Positions 19,855 through 30,494 of a stretch of 64,000 nucleotides of DNA are shown here, piece after piece. The stretch comes from Gracilariopsis chorda. Its lineage: Eukaryota; Rhodophyta; Florideophyceae; Gracilariales; Gracilariaceae. The position numbers and the translations under genes are program-made. Every line of letters begins with the position of its first letter. The stretch's first letter is position 1. The DNA is taken from the NCBI GenBank assembly GCA_003194525.1, contig NBIV01000247.1:1-64000 (forward strand). Direction: 5' to 3'. The notes below the pieces were generated by a model. That model searched no databases. It saw only the letters and a program-made list of their open reading frames with translations, and was not told the origin of the DNA.

Positions 19855-20662
19855 TGTGGTGCAATGCCCCAAAGGGGAAAAACACCGAAAGACGTCCGGG
19901 ATCTTCCTCTCACGAGGTGAACCCAGTTGGGTAGAGCCCTCCCAGGGGTGTCACGGCGAAGCCGGTTTGTAAGACCAGGGACACCTGTCCCGACTCGCGC
20001 AGGGAGGTGAAGGCGAAGAATCGGTATCCGCGTGAGCGGGGTGTGATCCTCAGTAGAGGTATGTTTCCACGTAGGTGGGGGTGTGTGAGCGGATGCGCAC
20101 ACGAGGGGCCGCGGATAGCGGGAGGTGCTACCCTAAAAAGGGGAAAGAGGAAGGACGAAGTGGGTCGCGAGAGCGACGAGCAGATACGGCAATGCCGGTG
20201 GACAGGACTCCCTATACAGGGCGAAACACCAATATGATTGGAACAATTATACTCCCAGTGATGGGTTTCTTTAGATGTGCAAGGGGGTTAGATGTCCCGT
20301 GGTTTACGGCGTTTCTCTCCAAGGAGGAGTAGAGTACGCGCGCAAGCGGTAACAACTAGAGCCAATTCCCCAGGTTGGGGTCCCTTGTTTGGGAAGGTTT
20401 ACTGGTGCGACGGCAGTGTGCCGTCGCACTAAGTACTAGCTTCCCAGAAATGGGCGTGAAAATAATAAATAATATTAACTAAAATACTCCACATTCCGTG
20501 GCAACATCCACTACTGTGGCCAACCGCCAATTGACCCAAAACCGTGTCCCACGTGTCCATATCCACCATAGTGGGGCGTAGTTCATATACACACTACACA
20601 ACCGATAATATCGGGAAAGCGTTCACGTACCTAGAATCCCTCCCTGAGGGCGTTGCACTTCA
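19855..20662 (-). repeat. 5' LTR (right copy), 808 bp
   Basis: Same TG...CA ends and length as 9162-9969, about 98.6% identical by eye count. It lies upstream of gag in the minus-strand orientation. Confidence 0.96.
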
Positions 20663-20667
20663 GGATG
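20663..20667. repeat. Target site duplication GGATG, right copy
   Basis: Identical to 9157-9161; it is also the first part of the resumed UBR4/BIG reading frame. Confidence 0.95.
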
Positions 20668-23600
20668 CACATGATAGAGGATTGGTCACAGCAGATTTGT
20701 CGGAAAGGCTGAAAGGAAATTACTCTCAAAGGACATGGTTCCAAGGTTTACTTCAGGAAAAGCTTTCTACCGAGGGTGGGAAGAAACTATCAAGTGCTGA
20801 AAAAGAACAGAATTTGCTTTCATCATGCTTTCGCATGTGGAAGAATATGGCTTCGGATGTCCAAGGCGATAGGGAAACACCCCTCAACATGTTGTCCTTC
20901 GAACAGAACAACTGGATCGTTCGCTTAATGTTGTTTACTCCATGCACTTCTATGAGAAGAGAATGTTTTGCTTTGCTCAAGCTGCTCTGCAACGAGGAAG
21001 ATACCCTTCGACTGCAGCTACTGGATGTCCTCACAGGAAATGCATTAAATCTCGCGACTACGGTGGAAGACATGTCGCAACAATTCTTCGATCTTCTTGG
21101 AAATATGCTCGAGCCAGAAAGTTATCATCTGTATCTGATCTCAACTGGTTTCTAGCCTCATCTCACCAGTCTCATCCGGTTCATGGCTGAGAGATTAGTT
21201 ATCTCTGAGGTAGAATCAGATTCCTCCACACGAGTAATGAGTTTCATGGAGGGATACTCGTTGAAACGCCTAGTTTCTGTTTTTGGCCTCTTTATCGAGG
21301 TAATACTATCCCAGCAAACAGACTTACGGGAAAAGCTCTTTGGAGGTGACAGGAACCCTATTGTTTCATCCTTACAGAGAGCTTACTTATGCTTGCGAAA
21401 GCTCATCTCCATGAGGACTACTCTGGCCGAAGAATGTGCTACTCGCCTCTGTGAGATTCTTCTATCTCATAAGTTTTTGTTCTACTGGCCGTCTATTTTG
21501 CTTGTAGTGTCTGCTTGTGTCGAGGAGCTGAAAGCGGCGAAGAGCAGGAATGATGCGCAAGGAATTGCCATACTTTTGGATGAGCCAGGTCTCATGTTGT
21601 GCCCTGAACGTAAGGAGGCTACGTGCATGTTGTCTTTGAACAAGGCCCCGACCCATGAAGAATTCATTCGAGATAACATGGCGAGAAACCCGTACATATC
21701 GTCTTCGTTCGATGGACGTTTAATGCGGGACGTGAAAAATAAGATTTGCACAAACCTAGATCTTCCAGGGTTACTAGAAGATGATTTTGCAATGGCGCTT
21801 TTGTTAGCTAGGAATCTGATCAAGCTTGAACTCCCTATCATGGGGGTTTATGAACAGATCTGGCGTGGTTCCGCAGCTGCAGCCATTGCTTCAAGTATTC
21901 AACTGGCACAGCTTCCACGATTCATGGGCTTGAGACGTGGAGGTCATGCTGGCAATCCTAGGAACAACGGAGGATTCTCGAGAATCGTGTGGAATAGAGG
22001 GGGGTTCCTTGGTCCTCGGAGGTCTCTTCAAGACCGAAATGGAGAATTGCCTAGTAGGCGAGAAGATCTAACAGAACCAACCATGGTGATTTTTACCGAC
22101 TGTCTGGCTTAGATGGGGAGGGAACGGAACCAATCGTCGAGTCGTTGCTATCCGACAGCGTACATGACAATGAGGAAGAGAAGCAATTCCTTGACAATAT
22201 AATTCTTGGACAGGTTGGAGGTTTAGACGTCCTGTTCGAACTATTGTCAGTCGTGGAGTCTTGGGGAGATGATGCTTAAACTGCTGTAAGGGCTCCTGCT
22301 CTTCGGCTTCTACTCGAGTCATGTCAAGTTTCCCAGAACAGGGCTACGCTTGCAAAAAGTTCAAACGCTGTGAATACTTTGCTTCATTGTGCCGCTCCTG
22401 CTTTCGAACACGCGCAGGGAAGTCCAGCCGCCGTAAAATCGGCAGAGTCTTTGCTCATAGCTGCCGAGAAGATTTTGGCGCAACAACGCAGCAATCTGGA
22501 AAGCTGTTCGAAGAACAGCCAAGATTCCATGCACATTGCCCTGAATAGTTCTGAAGAGATGATATCTAGGGTTCGAGTGTTCTTGGGTAGGCTATCGCTT
22601 GCAACATCCCCAACTGCTGAAAACTCAATCCTTCATCTTCTTCCTTTTCTTGTCCAAGGCAACGCTAGTGCAGTTGACCAGGTACTGCAGCATTTGTGGT
22701 TTAACTGGGACTCAATTGATTCAAGCGACGCGGAGCAGAAGAAAGCAAGGCAGCTTGGCACCGTACTACTTGCCATTCCGAGAGCTATTCGAGGAAACGA
22801 CTTCATTTCGCATGCAGTACGCTCAGGGTTAGCGACGAACGCTGTTTTGCAAATTGCGAGAAGGTTTCCCATTCCTTGACAAGAAAGAAGGACTGCATGG
22901 CAGCAATCTTTGGAGGGTTATGGTCCTCCTTTAATTCTTCGCCTGCTTACTGGGATGAGCCTTTTCCTTGGTTCTGCTGAACGTAAGTTCCGCACAAATG
23001 ATTATCTTCGTGCATGTTTTTTGAACGAAGAAGAGATCATTCCAGTTTTATGCCAAGTAGAAATGGCGGTGTCTGGGAATTCTGATGGATCGTCTGCCGA
23101 AGAACTTCTCAAGGCGCTATCAAGAGATCCGCTTCTAAAGGGGAAGATTGACAAGGAGCGTGAATCAATCAAGAACGCGAGAAGGGAAGCCCCTCGCCTG
23201 TCAAGGATGTCCATTTTAAGAGAAGCGGCTCTCAGTTTGGTTTCTACCCCGCAGAACACTGATTCTGATACAACTACCGCAGAAGCTAAGGCATCCAATG
23301 GCGATTCTGGAACCTCAATCTTGAAGCTTGTAGAAGAACTCCCAGATGAAAACGGACCGTCGTGTGTGGTATGTGGAGAAGGGTTTCAGTCAAATCGCGG
23401 AGAGCCACGTCGATGCTGGTGCCTTCGCCACGACTCGCATGCATGGTTGTGCACAGAGAGTATCAATGCTCGACCCGCATCGCCGGCTCTTGCTCCTTGG
23501 CAAACTTTTCTCTAACCGTTCTCTCTCGCTGCCGCGCTGTGTGCCATTTCTTTCGGCCTCTTGAGCAGAAGAGAAGAACTACACTAGTGGATGACCAAAA

Positions 23601-23721
23601 GGGAGGTCGAGTTGCGGGACAGGAGCGCGAAACACGCCACGAAGTGATATTGGCGCTTGCTGTCGAACATATGACCGCGCTCGTCTTTACCATCTTGGAA
23701 TGTTTATCCTACGCGCTGTGA
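20663..23721 (+). pseudogene. UBR4/BIG E3 ubiquitin ligase, C-terminal half, broken
   Basis: Conserved UBR4/BIG blocks in order: AHDRGLVTADLSERL, the ESYHLYLISTGF region, APTHEEFIRDNMARNPYISS and LMRDVKNKICTNLDLPGLLE (hallmark block), MVIF then RLSGLDGEGTEPIVESLLSD, GYGPPLILRLLTGMSLFLGS, and the C-terminal hemi-RING start PSCVVCGEGF. UBR4/BIG are very large E3 ligases of the N-degron pathway. Damage seen: TAG at 21153-21155, a 1-nt loss in a T run near 22095, TAA at 22277-22279, TGA at 22877-22879, and a frame change near 23400 in the hemi-RING. Two of these stops fit C-to-T changes of Gln or Arg codons. The 5' half is displaced to the left of the retrotransposon. Confidence 0.85.
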
Positions 23722-23915
23722 GCGGTACTGACGTGTTCGTTGCCTCTCTTAATCTCAATTAGAGGCGCAATCTCAAGCGCGTGCGGAAGGCCTCCAAAAC
23801 ATACCGCATAAGTACCAATGGATCATCCCCCGCCACTCCATCCTAAAACTCTCGAGCTCGCGCGCAATAAGCTGATGATCATTTCTGTCACACATAGCAA
23901 AAATCGCAGAACGAG

Positions 23916-24476
23916 CTACAAGTGGCTTTCCTTAACAAAGTATTTGTCGTCTCGCGGAAGGTAGCCGGATGCCCCTCTTATCATTCCAACTGACCTCTGG
24001 TCGCTTGAAGACCCGGCAGCAACCTCCGTTAGTGACGTAAACCTGGCATTTGGTGCCGAAGGGTTCGAGTAGTTTTTAATAGCCGTCTCCACCATATCAT
24101 GAACTTTTTGCAAACTTTCATCGTCTAGTTTCTCCAAAGCAAGACGTCCAATCGTAAAGTAAACCAGCATATTGCGGCCGACTATGCGAGCTCCATTCGA
24201 AGCCATATCTTTCATTGTCTGTTCCAGATCAAAAGGAGTAATATCACAGCTTATCAATGAGTCAGTTATTCGTTATGGAGCAGCTATTAAATGAAAAGAA
24301 TGTTTGACTTACTTCTTACTTTCACCTTCTTCAGCAAGATACTTATCAAAGTATTGGAAAGCGCGACGCACAGTGTCACATCTTGATCGTTTCCGGCTCA
24401 AACATTGTTCAACTTCCTCAAAGAGATGAGAAATGCCATTGAGACTTTGCTTGGCGTCTCTGAGTTTTTCATCCAT
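23916..24476 (-). CDS. Intact two-exon gene, conserved small protein of unknown function
   Basis: Exon 1 is 24476-24313 (ATG in GGCTATGGATG; MDEKLRDAKQSLNGISHLFE). The intron is 24312-24250 (GTAAGT...AAG, 63 bp). Exon 2 is 24249-23916. Splicing in phase 2 keeps one frame of 165 residues. The N-terminus looks coiled-coil (FEEVEQCLSRKRSR); exon 2 has FDLEQTMKDM, FTIGRLALEKLDDE and the C-terminal GASGYLPRDDKYFVKES. I recognise no domain. A paralogous exon 2 lies at 6660-6990, where sequence constraint on the protein is evident (changes mostly conservative). That makes this a real gene family here. Confidence 0.7.
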
Positions 24477-24479
24477 AGC

Positions 24480-25110
24480 CGCAGAAATTATCGAAACGCG
24501 CTTGCTACTGGTTCGCTAAAAAACATGTGTAGAATACGTGAAGCGTATATCTTACCCGCTTACTCAGCAGCACCACCGCGCCATGGCGCTCGGCGGCTGG
24601 GCGCCGACGGCGGCAATCCTCGTCGGATGGGCGCCGACATGGTGACACGCAGCCACATGGCCGCGCGTGGACGCGACAGCAAGGCGGCGCGGGAAGAACT
24701 GCGCACAAATTCAGCGGCGTATGGAAGGTTGGGTTATATCCCCCAAGGCCTTGGCCCAAAGTGCATTCAAGCGCTTGCAACTCGAGTAGGCACTGCTGCC
24801 GGGACGTGGGCATCGCACTGAGCGAGATATATAAATTGAAGCTTGCTTCTGCTCGCGAGACGACCCTCGACCCAACCGTAGTGCAACAGCTGCTGTTCGG
24901 AAATTTTTTGACCAACCAACTACGTCGTCCGTTGGCATCGACCATCCGGTTGTCGTCTAGCATCCTCGATTTACCGACCGCAACCCGTCGTCTGTGCCAA
25001 TCGACCATCGTACGGTGGTCTGAGAATGATCCGGACACAGCGAGACTGCCGTCCTTGTTCGCTGCTGAACACATTTCTGCTCTTAACTTCCCATGCTCTG
25101 TTCGAATATG
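24480..25110. other. No recognisable gene
   Basis: Long ORFs on both strands (for example 25170-24505 minus) overlap each other and lack any family feature. I treat them as chance. Confidence 0.4.
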
Positions 25111-25139
25111 GGATACGAGTCGAGAATTCTCTGATTTAG

Positions 25140-25847
25140 GTTTTACTGGGAAAGGATGCCAAGCTGTCAAGTGTGATACAAGAAATCGCTACAGTGGTGG
25201 AACGGACTGGAAATGAGCTCTTGGGTAGGAAGATGAGAGGCGAAAAGAGGTTGCAAGGTGCGGCAGACAAGGCATCAATATGGTTCCGACGTCAGACATG
25301 CCTTTTTCTGATCGACGATATATGGGTTGCTCTTGACATTAATTCGTCAGTGGTGAGGGTTCTTGGAACACTGTTGAGCGAATGTAGCCGTTTGGTTTAC
25401 ACGACAAGATCCACGCAGTTGATGAATTCGTGCGAAGAGGTGATTAACTTCTCAGCGATGAAGCCGAAAGGTGAGATGGCTCGAAAGATGTTGATGAAAC
25501 ACGCTGGGTTCAACTGGAAGAAGGCTCTGAACGAAAGCAACGAAGAAGCGGTGAAAGGTATACTGGAGGTGTGCAATGCGCTTCCTCTAGCACTTGGAAT
25601 TGTGGGGGAAACGGTGGGAAGGGAGAGTCGGGGACGGATAGATGATAGGGAAAACACATGGAGGCATGTGTATAATCGGATTCGCTCCAAGAAGGAAAGT
25701 ATTGCAGACAGTGACGCAGAAGAATACGGTGGTGTAAGGTTGGTTGTGGACGATAATTTCGCATTCGATACAACAGGAGCAACGACAGCGGAGACAGTGG
25801 GTACGTTCAACGGCTCGGCGTGGAGCGCGATGCAACTGCGCCAATAA
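25140..25847 (+). pseudogene. NB-ARC (STAND NTPase) fragment
   Basis: The open frame carries ordered NB-ARC motifs: kinase-2/Walker B CLFLIDDIWVAL, RNBS-B-like RLVYTTRSTQLM, and the GLPL block VCNALPLALGIVGETVGRES. Upstream there is VLLGKDAKLSSVIQEIA, matching the strand that follows the P-loop in these proteins, but the P-loop itself is not found and a stop lies just upstream in frame (near 25137). STAND ATPases of this group act as signalling switches, often in immunity. After the ARC region the sequence becomes generic, with no repeat domain. Likely a truncated or decayed gene. A second NB-ARC gene lies at 29158-30273. Confidence 0.75.
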
Positions 25848-25923
25848 CGGTTTCGTTTGCGCGGTCAACGTGCACGCAGAACGGGTAACATTGGAAACGC
25901 AAAGTTCGCTTCGCTAGTCATCT

Positions 25924-26757
25924 TTGCGGTCAGTGACTCAACAAAGTTACTTCTGCCGTACTGCCCGCGATGGCGCGCAGCTTATTCGCGAGCGGAAACA
26001 GGCAGCCATGCTTTGCGTGTTGTGTTGTAACTCTCCTGCTACACAGACGCTTTGGGACACTGAACACCTTTGCTCTTCCTGCTACCAGTCTTACCTCAGC
26101 AAACAGCTCATAGTATACCAAGCACGGGTATCTGCCAAACGAAAATCTCTCCGGCCCTTCCCTTCCTCTCTTCCGTACGAAGTCCAGGCTTTTCGCCGAC
26201 AATCTGAATTAGCTCCATTCAACTATCAGGATCCTCGTCTCACACGCCATCACGCAACCGAGTCTGAGTCTTCTCCCACCCACCAAACCTCTACCCCCAC
26301 CGCTCGGTACCCTGCACCTGAACAACTCCTATCCGAAAGTTTGCAGCAAACGGACCATCCACTACTCTTCACTCCGCCACAATTACAGATGTCTGCCGCC
26401 TATAGCGCACCTTCTTCACCACAGCAGTCGCTTCCAGCTCTATCTACCCCAACAGCGGCGCTTCTTTGTGAAGCTCCCATAGTGCCTGGCCCCGCCGCAC
26501 AGTCTCCTGTTCCTCAAAATGCTGTTGTTCAAAATGAACAAACACTTGCTCCGGAGCCCGCAGATGAAGATTGGTTTCAGGCACATTCTGCGTTGAAAAC
26601 CCAATATGTAGCTCGTATGAATGCATTGCGGCAGCAGAATAGGGAACTGAGATCGGAAGTAAATGCACTCAAGGATGCAATTAAAAGACTGGAAGAGAGG
26701 ATGGGTGAACTCAAGGCGCTACATGCTCACATGGGCTCAAAGCTGACGTCGGAGTAA
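25924..26757 (+). CDS. Zinc-binding/coiled-coil protein of unknown function
   Basis: Intact ORF; the best start is probably the Met at about 26008 (MLCVLCCNSPATQTL). The N-terminus has paired cysteines, CVLCC...CSSCY, a small zinc-ribbon-like module (TEHLCSSCYQSYLSKQL). A long Pro/Ser/Gln-rich linker follows. A C-terminal coiled coil ends the protein: MNALRQQNRELRSEVNALKD and AIKRLEERMGELKALHAHM. I do not recognise the family. The arrangement resembles a scaffold or regulatory protein. No frameshift or stop interrupts it, unlike most neighbours. Confidence 0.6.
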   Translation: MRSVTQQSYFCRTARDGAQLIRERKQAAMLCVLCCNSPATQTLWDTEHLCSSCYQSYLSKQLIVYQARVSAKRKSLRPFPSSLPYEVQAFRRQSELAPFNYQDPRLTRHHATESESSPTHQTSTPTARYPAPEQLLSESLQQTDHPLLFTPPQLQMSAAYSAPSSPQQSLPALSTPTAALLCEAPIVPGPAAQSPVPQNAVVQNEQTLAPEPADEDWFQAHSALKTQYVARMNALRQQNRELRSEVNALKDAIKRLEERMGELKALHAHMGSKLTSE

Positions 26758-26811
26758 ACGAGTGGCTCTTTGCATTTGTAATGTCTCGTAGATCTGCTCT
26801 TCTTCACCATC

Positions 26812-27159
26812 ATGCGCAGCCTCCGTGCCACCTCCGCAGTAGTGCTCATTTCCGTTGCAGCCTCTCTCACAGTCACTCTCACAGCCACCCTGTCCCACGC
26901 GCTTCGCGTACGGCGCACCGTAGCCACCCCGTGCGACGACGTGCTGTCATCGCTCCAGGTGGCGGCCTACGCGCCCAACGGCCGCCTCGAATCCTCCGCC
27001 GCAGTCACTGCCCGCGCCTCCTTCAACCTGTTCCTCAAGCTCGCCACCACCACGCACTACGTGCTCCACCTGCTAGGTGCCATCCAAAACCAATACCACC
27101 CCATCATGTTGCAAGTCAATCCGGATCACGTTCTTCTGTCGCACATGCGACCCAGTTAG
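26812..27159 (+). CDS. Possible small secreted or membrane-anchored protein
   Basis: 115-residue ORF beginning MRSLRATSAVVLISVAASLT, which has the charge and hydrophobic profile of a signal peptide or anchor. The rest (VLSSLQVAAYAPNGRLESSA) is not recognised. Low-complexity GC-rich context makes chance possible. Confidence 0.25.
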   Translation: MRSLRATSAVVLISVAASLTVTLTATLSHALRVRRTVATPCDDVLSSLQVAAYAPNGRLESSAAVTARASFNLFLKLATTTHYVLHLLGAIQNQYHPIMLQVNPDHVLLSHMRPS

Positions 27160-28860
27160 TTGCAGAAACCACCCGTTCTTTCTGCCCATTCGCGCAACGC
27201 AACCACTGCCGTTCGTTTTGAACCTCACTGACCAACGCCTTATGCTCTCAAGCGCAGGCAAGAGCGATGGAGCTTGCGCAACTTATAGCTTATCGCTTGC
27301 ATGCCTTGATGCTTGCGTGTATCACGACGACACAGATCGAGCGTACGCAGAGAGGATCGCTTACGCCGGTTGTAGCGACGTCACCAAGGTCGCCAGTGAA
27401 ACTAGTAACGCAGCAGGAGTAAGACGAGCACGCGGGAGCACAAGCACAGTCAGGGGGAGGGGGTCAGTGACAGGTCGACACACGCACGCTAGCCGCTCAA
27501 TCACAGACCATGCGCCACATGTTGATAACTCACCCAAACAGGGCGGGAAGAGGACGGACGGAGCGTCATGGAGGTAGGATGGCGAAGGAAAGCGGCGCTA
27601 CGTGGAATGCGGGGCGCAGACAGGTCGTGTAGGCGGAGAGGGATGGCGCTATCGCAACGAGGTGCGGATGACGGCGCACGAAGGCGGAGGCGCGACGACG
27701 AGAGCGCTCACTTTGAATACGGCGAAACGAGCAGTGGCGCTGCTAAAGCACCAAAGGCTAGGCAGCAAGCACACGGCGCGCGACGAGATCGGCAGACCAA
27801 ACTGAAGCCAAGCGCGCCGAGTAAAAGGCGGCTGCCGTGAAGCCCAGTACAGAGAAGACCACCACGCGGGGCACCCCTGCTGCGGACGACTGTTGCACCT
27901 CGTCCACCGGCAGCGACGGCGGTGTGACGAGCGGCTGTATCACGCGTTCCACAGCGAAAAGCATGGCCGGTTCAGGTAGCGGATCAAACCCGCTCGAGCG
28001 CGGCCGAGGCGCAGGCGACGGGTGACGATGGTTCACTTGAGATGCTCATAAACAGGATCACGCGAAGGCGGCGCAGAGCTTGGGTGCCTCAGCTGCGAAT
28101 ATGTCAGAAGCGGTTACAACAACTGTAGCGGATTGAGGAGCTGCCAGTGTGAGCTGTCACACTGAATGTCAGCGCTGGTACAGGAGCTGCTCATCGCATG
28201 ACGACAATGGCACGTGGCAGAGCTGGCGCTTCATCGTCGCCCTTTCTTTGCTCCGATATGCTCCTGGCCCGCGATGTCTGCGCTGCAAAATACAAGTGTT
28301 ATGCAGCCCGTGTCGAGCGCCGTTGGGCACAGGTTGACGTCGACCTTGTTTATTTATCAACGGTACCGGTACAATGACATTGTGCTCGATTCTCTTCGAA
28401 ATTAAAGCGCGCGCGCAATGTGACCAACGCTGAGATTCGATGTTCGCAGCGGGGAGCAATCAAGCGCGAGAACGCGCCTTGTCTCAGTCGGCTGCAGACA
28501 CGCCAGCTCCGGCGGGTCTTTCTGCACATCCACGGCATGTGAGCGTTGGCGTTGCATGTACGAACTTCGTTCATGGCGAGCTGCGACTTTCAAGTGAAGA
28601 ATCGCCTGACGCCGAATCTTTCCTTTGCTTGGAGAGCGTCGAGGGTTAAACTTCAGTTCAGAAGTATTGAGGAGTTACCATTATGGAATGCAGAGAAAAC
28701 AAGGAGTGCAATCACAGCACTGGTAGGACGAGGTGATCGCCGCTACTGTGGCAGTGCTGCCTGCCTCTCACGCTTCGTCCACACCAAAGCACACAATAGA
28801 TCGCAACGCGCACCAGGAGCCGAGCTCTAACACGGAAAGGTTTGTGTCGGTGGCCAGCGT
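27160..28860. other. No recognisable gene
   Basis: GC-rich, Arg/Ala-coding short ORFs on all frames; nothing with family support. I see no repeat. Confidence 0.4.
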
Positions 28861-28879
28861 GTATGACAAAGTGCACCGA

Positions 28880-29283
28880 TTCTGAGGATGATGACGATTC
28901 CATTTTTGAGCTGGCGGATGCGTCGGCGAAGAAGGCGTTGAGAAAAGCTGGGCTCACTCCCGCAGATGCGCACATTTTTGTGTGGTCTGGAGATGCGCCG
29001 GGTGCAAGTCGCGGGTGAAGAAGCAAATCAGATTTGCAATGCGGTGGGAGTGATCTCACTGAACAAGAGCACCCACATCGATGAGGCTGCTATCGTGAGC
29101 GCCGTATTCTTCTGCGCCTCTCTCAGCAGCACGAATACGAGTATGAAAGGTCGAAATCTAAACCCCGCCGTTCAGAAAAAGGAGCACTTTGCCACTGTCG
29201 AAACGAAGATGCCATGTACGAAGACAATCAATCTTCAAAAGAAGAGCGAAGTCGACCTCGAAATTTTCACCGCCTTGAAGTAG
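28880..29283 (+). pseudogene. Second Hsp70-superfamily fragment
   Basis: Reads FELADASAKKALRKAGLTP then ADAHIFVWSGDA in one frame, then after a shift STHIDEAAIVSAVFFCASLS and a beta-domain-like tail TINLQKKSEVDLEIF. These match the same part of Hsp70/GRP170 as 7033-7581 (DEAAVMGGVGFAASLSS there). Frameshifted near 29010 and more diverged. It overlaps the 3' end of the minus-strand NB-ARC gene. Confidence 0.55.
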
Positions 29284-30273
29284 ACTAAGAAAGCTACATC
29301 CTGAAACGCTTTCATGAATCGTAGTGCATTTTTCCCCGTCTATACTTCCGCTCATACCCCAGAGACCGCTAACGACCATGCTCGGTATCAGCGTTCCTTT
29401 CTTCATCACCCCCGGCTGCCAGAACTGTTCCTCTACGGTTTGTGAAGAACCCAAAGCCCGTTTTACAGTTTCACTACACCGTATCAAGTGCAATCACTTT
29501 GCAAAGGCTGTTATCATACATTGGTGCAGCTCTGTCAGATATATCAGTTCATGCACCCACGTGCTCAAAGCTTCAACTGCATCTTCGTGGTCTACACAGT
29601 CCTTTACCATTTCTTTCAGTACTGTACTTGCGATTGATAGGCATATTATCCATCCGCCGCACTCCGATAGTGCTTGTTCCAAATACAACTGGCATCATTC
29701 ATCGGCTCGGACCCAATCTTCGAGATCTGCCCTCTGTTGCTCGTTGAGGCTTGACGTCAATATTTGCTTCGACACGTTGGACTGTACTTCCAGGAAGTTG
29801 AACTTGACAGTCTCGTGACATTCTGTCTCTCCGATCGTTTCCTCGCGAGTAGAAATCAACAAAGAACTGGTCAATCCACCTCCTATAAGCTCTCGAAACG
29901 AACGAATAAATGTCTTGCGATCGCTCCACACACCATGCAACACAAACAAAACGGTTTTCCCTTTGAAAATCTTAAAAAGCGTTAACACTGCTTTCGAAAC
30001 TCCCTCTTCGTCGCACAACGATGCTTCGAGCTCCGTGTGACCTGCGTCAGCTGCACATCGGCCAATCTCCGATACGATGTGACTGTCTCTGCCGTGCTCG
30101 CCAATTGACAACCAATGAATTCCGTCTACATAGCGATTTCGAACGTGTTGATCACGACACATCAACTTCAATGCCACGATCTTACCCATTCCGCCTGGGC
30201 CCTGAACGCAATACACTGGAGCAATTGACGGATGTTGAGATTTGGACACAAAACGTTCCAACAGCTTATTCAT
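29158..30273 (-). pseudogene. NB-ARC (STAND NTPase) gene, degenerate
   Basis: Minus-strand ORF from 30273. The P-loop reads GPGGMGKIVALKLM, where the usual GKT/S is GKI. Next come HWLSIGEHGRDSHIVSEIG, Walker B-like TVLFVLHGVWSDRK (acidic pair lost), and RNBS-B SSLLISTREETIG. In the next frame (29688-29494) follows a GLPL-like block, LSECGGWIICLSIASTVLK; then (29493-29158) MKKGTLIPSMVVSGLWGMS, typical of the winged-helix part. Two frame changes and loss of catalytic P-loop Thr and Walker B acids argue against ATPase activity. STAND proteins usually sense and signal by nucleotide-dependent assembly. An upstream exon is possible: a GTAAGT donor lies near 30295. Confidence 0.75.
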
Positions 30274-30494
30274 TGTTCTTGCCGAAACGACTTACGCGCG
30301 TGGTTGACGAACTGATGAACTGCGAGGATATTTTGCTGAATATGCTGGCGGTGGGAATGAATGGGTGATGTCGAATGAAACGATTCGTGATGTGGGCAAG
30401 GATCAGGGTATCGCAGGACCTAAAGGGTCGACTATTGCGTGCAGACGTTTATGCGACTTGGGATGGATCAAACGACACCTGGCCCAAACTAGAA

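Larger units (their letters stand above)
9162..20662 (-). mobile_element. Complete chromodomain Ty3/gypsy LTR retrotransposon
   Basis: An 11.5-kb element with 808-bp LTRs (TG...CA), flanked by a perfect 5-bp duplication GGATG (9157-9161 and 20663-20667). On the minus strand the order is 5' LTR, primer-binding-like site, gag, pol (protease, reverse transcriptase, RNase H, integrase, chromodomain), antisense ORF, polypurine tract, 3' LTR. The LTRs differ at about 11 of 808 positions with no indel, so insertion was fairly recent. Gag and pol have no internal stops. The element is dotted with short perfect hairpins. It splits a UBR4/BIG gene. Confidence 0.97.

Noticed and set aside
24505..25170. 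Minus-strand 221-codon ORF
   Set aside because: Composition is that of a chance frame in GC-rich DNA, with no motif and overlap with other ORFs.
29324..29818. Plus-strand ORF of 164 codons
   Set aside because: Exactly opposite the NB-ARC gene, whose motifs show the minus strand is coding.
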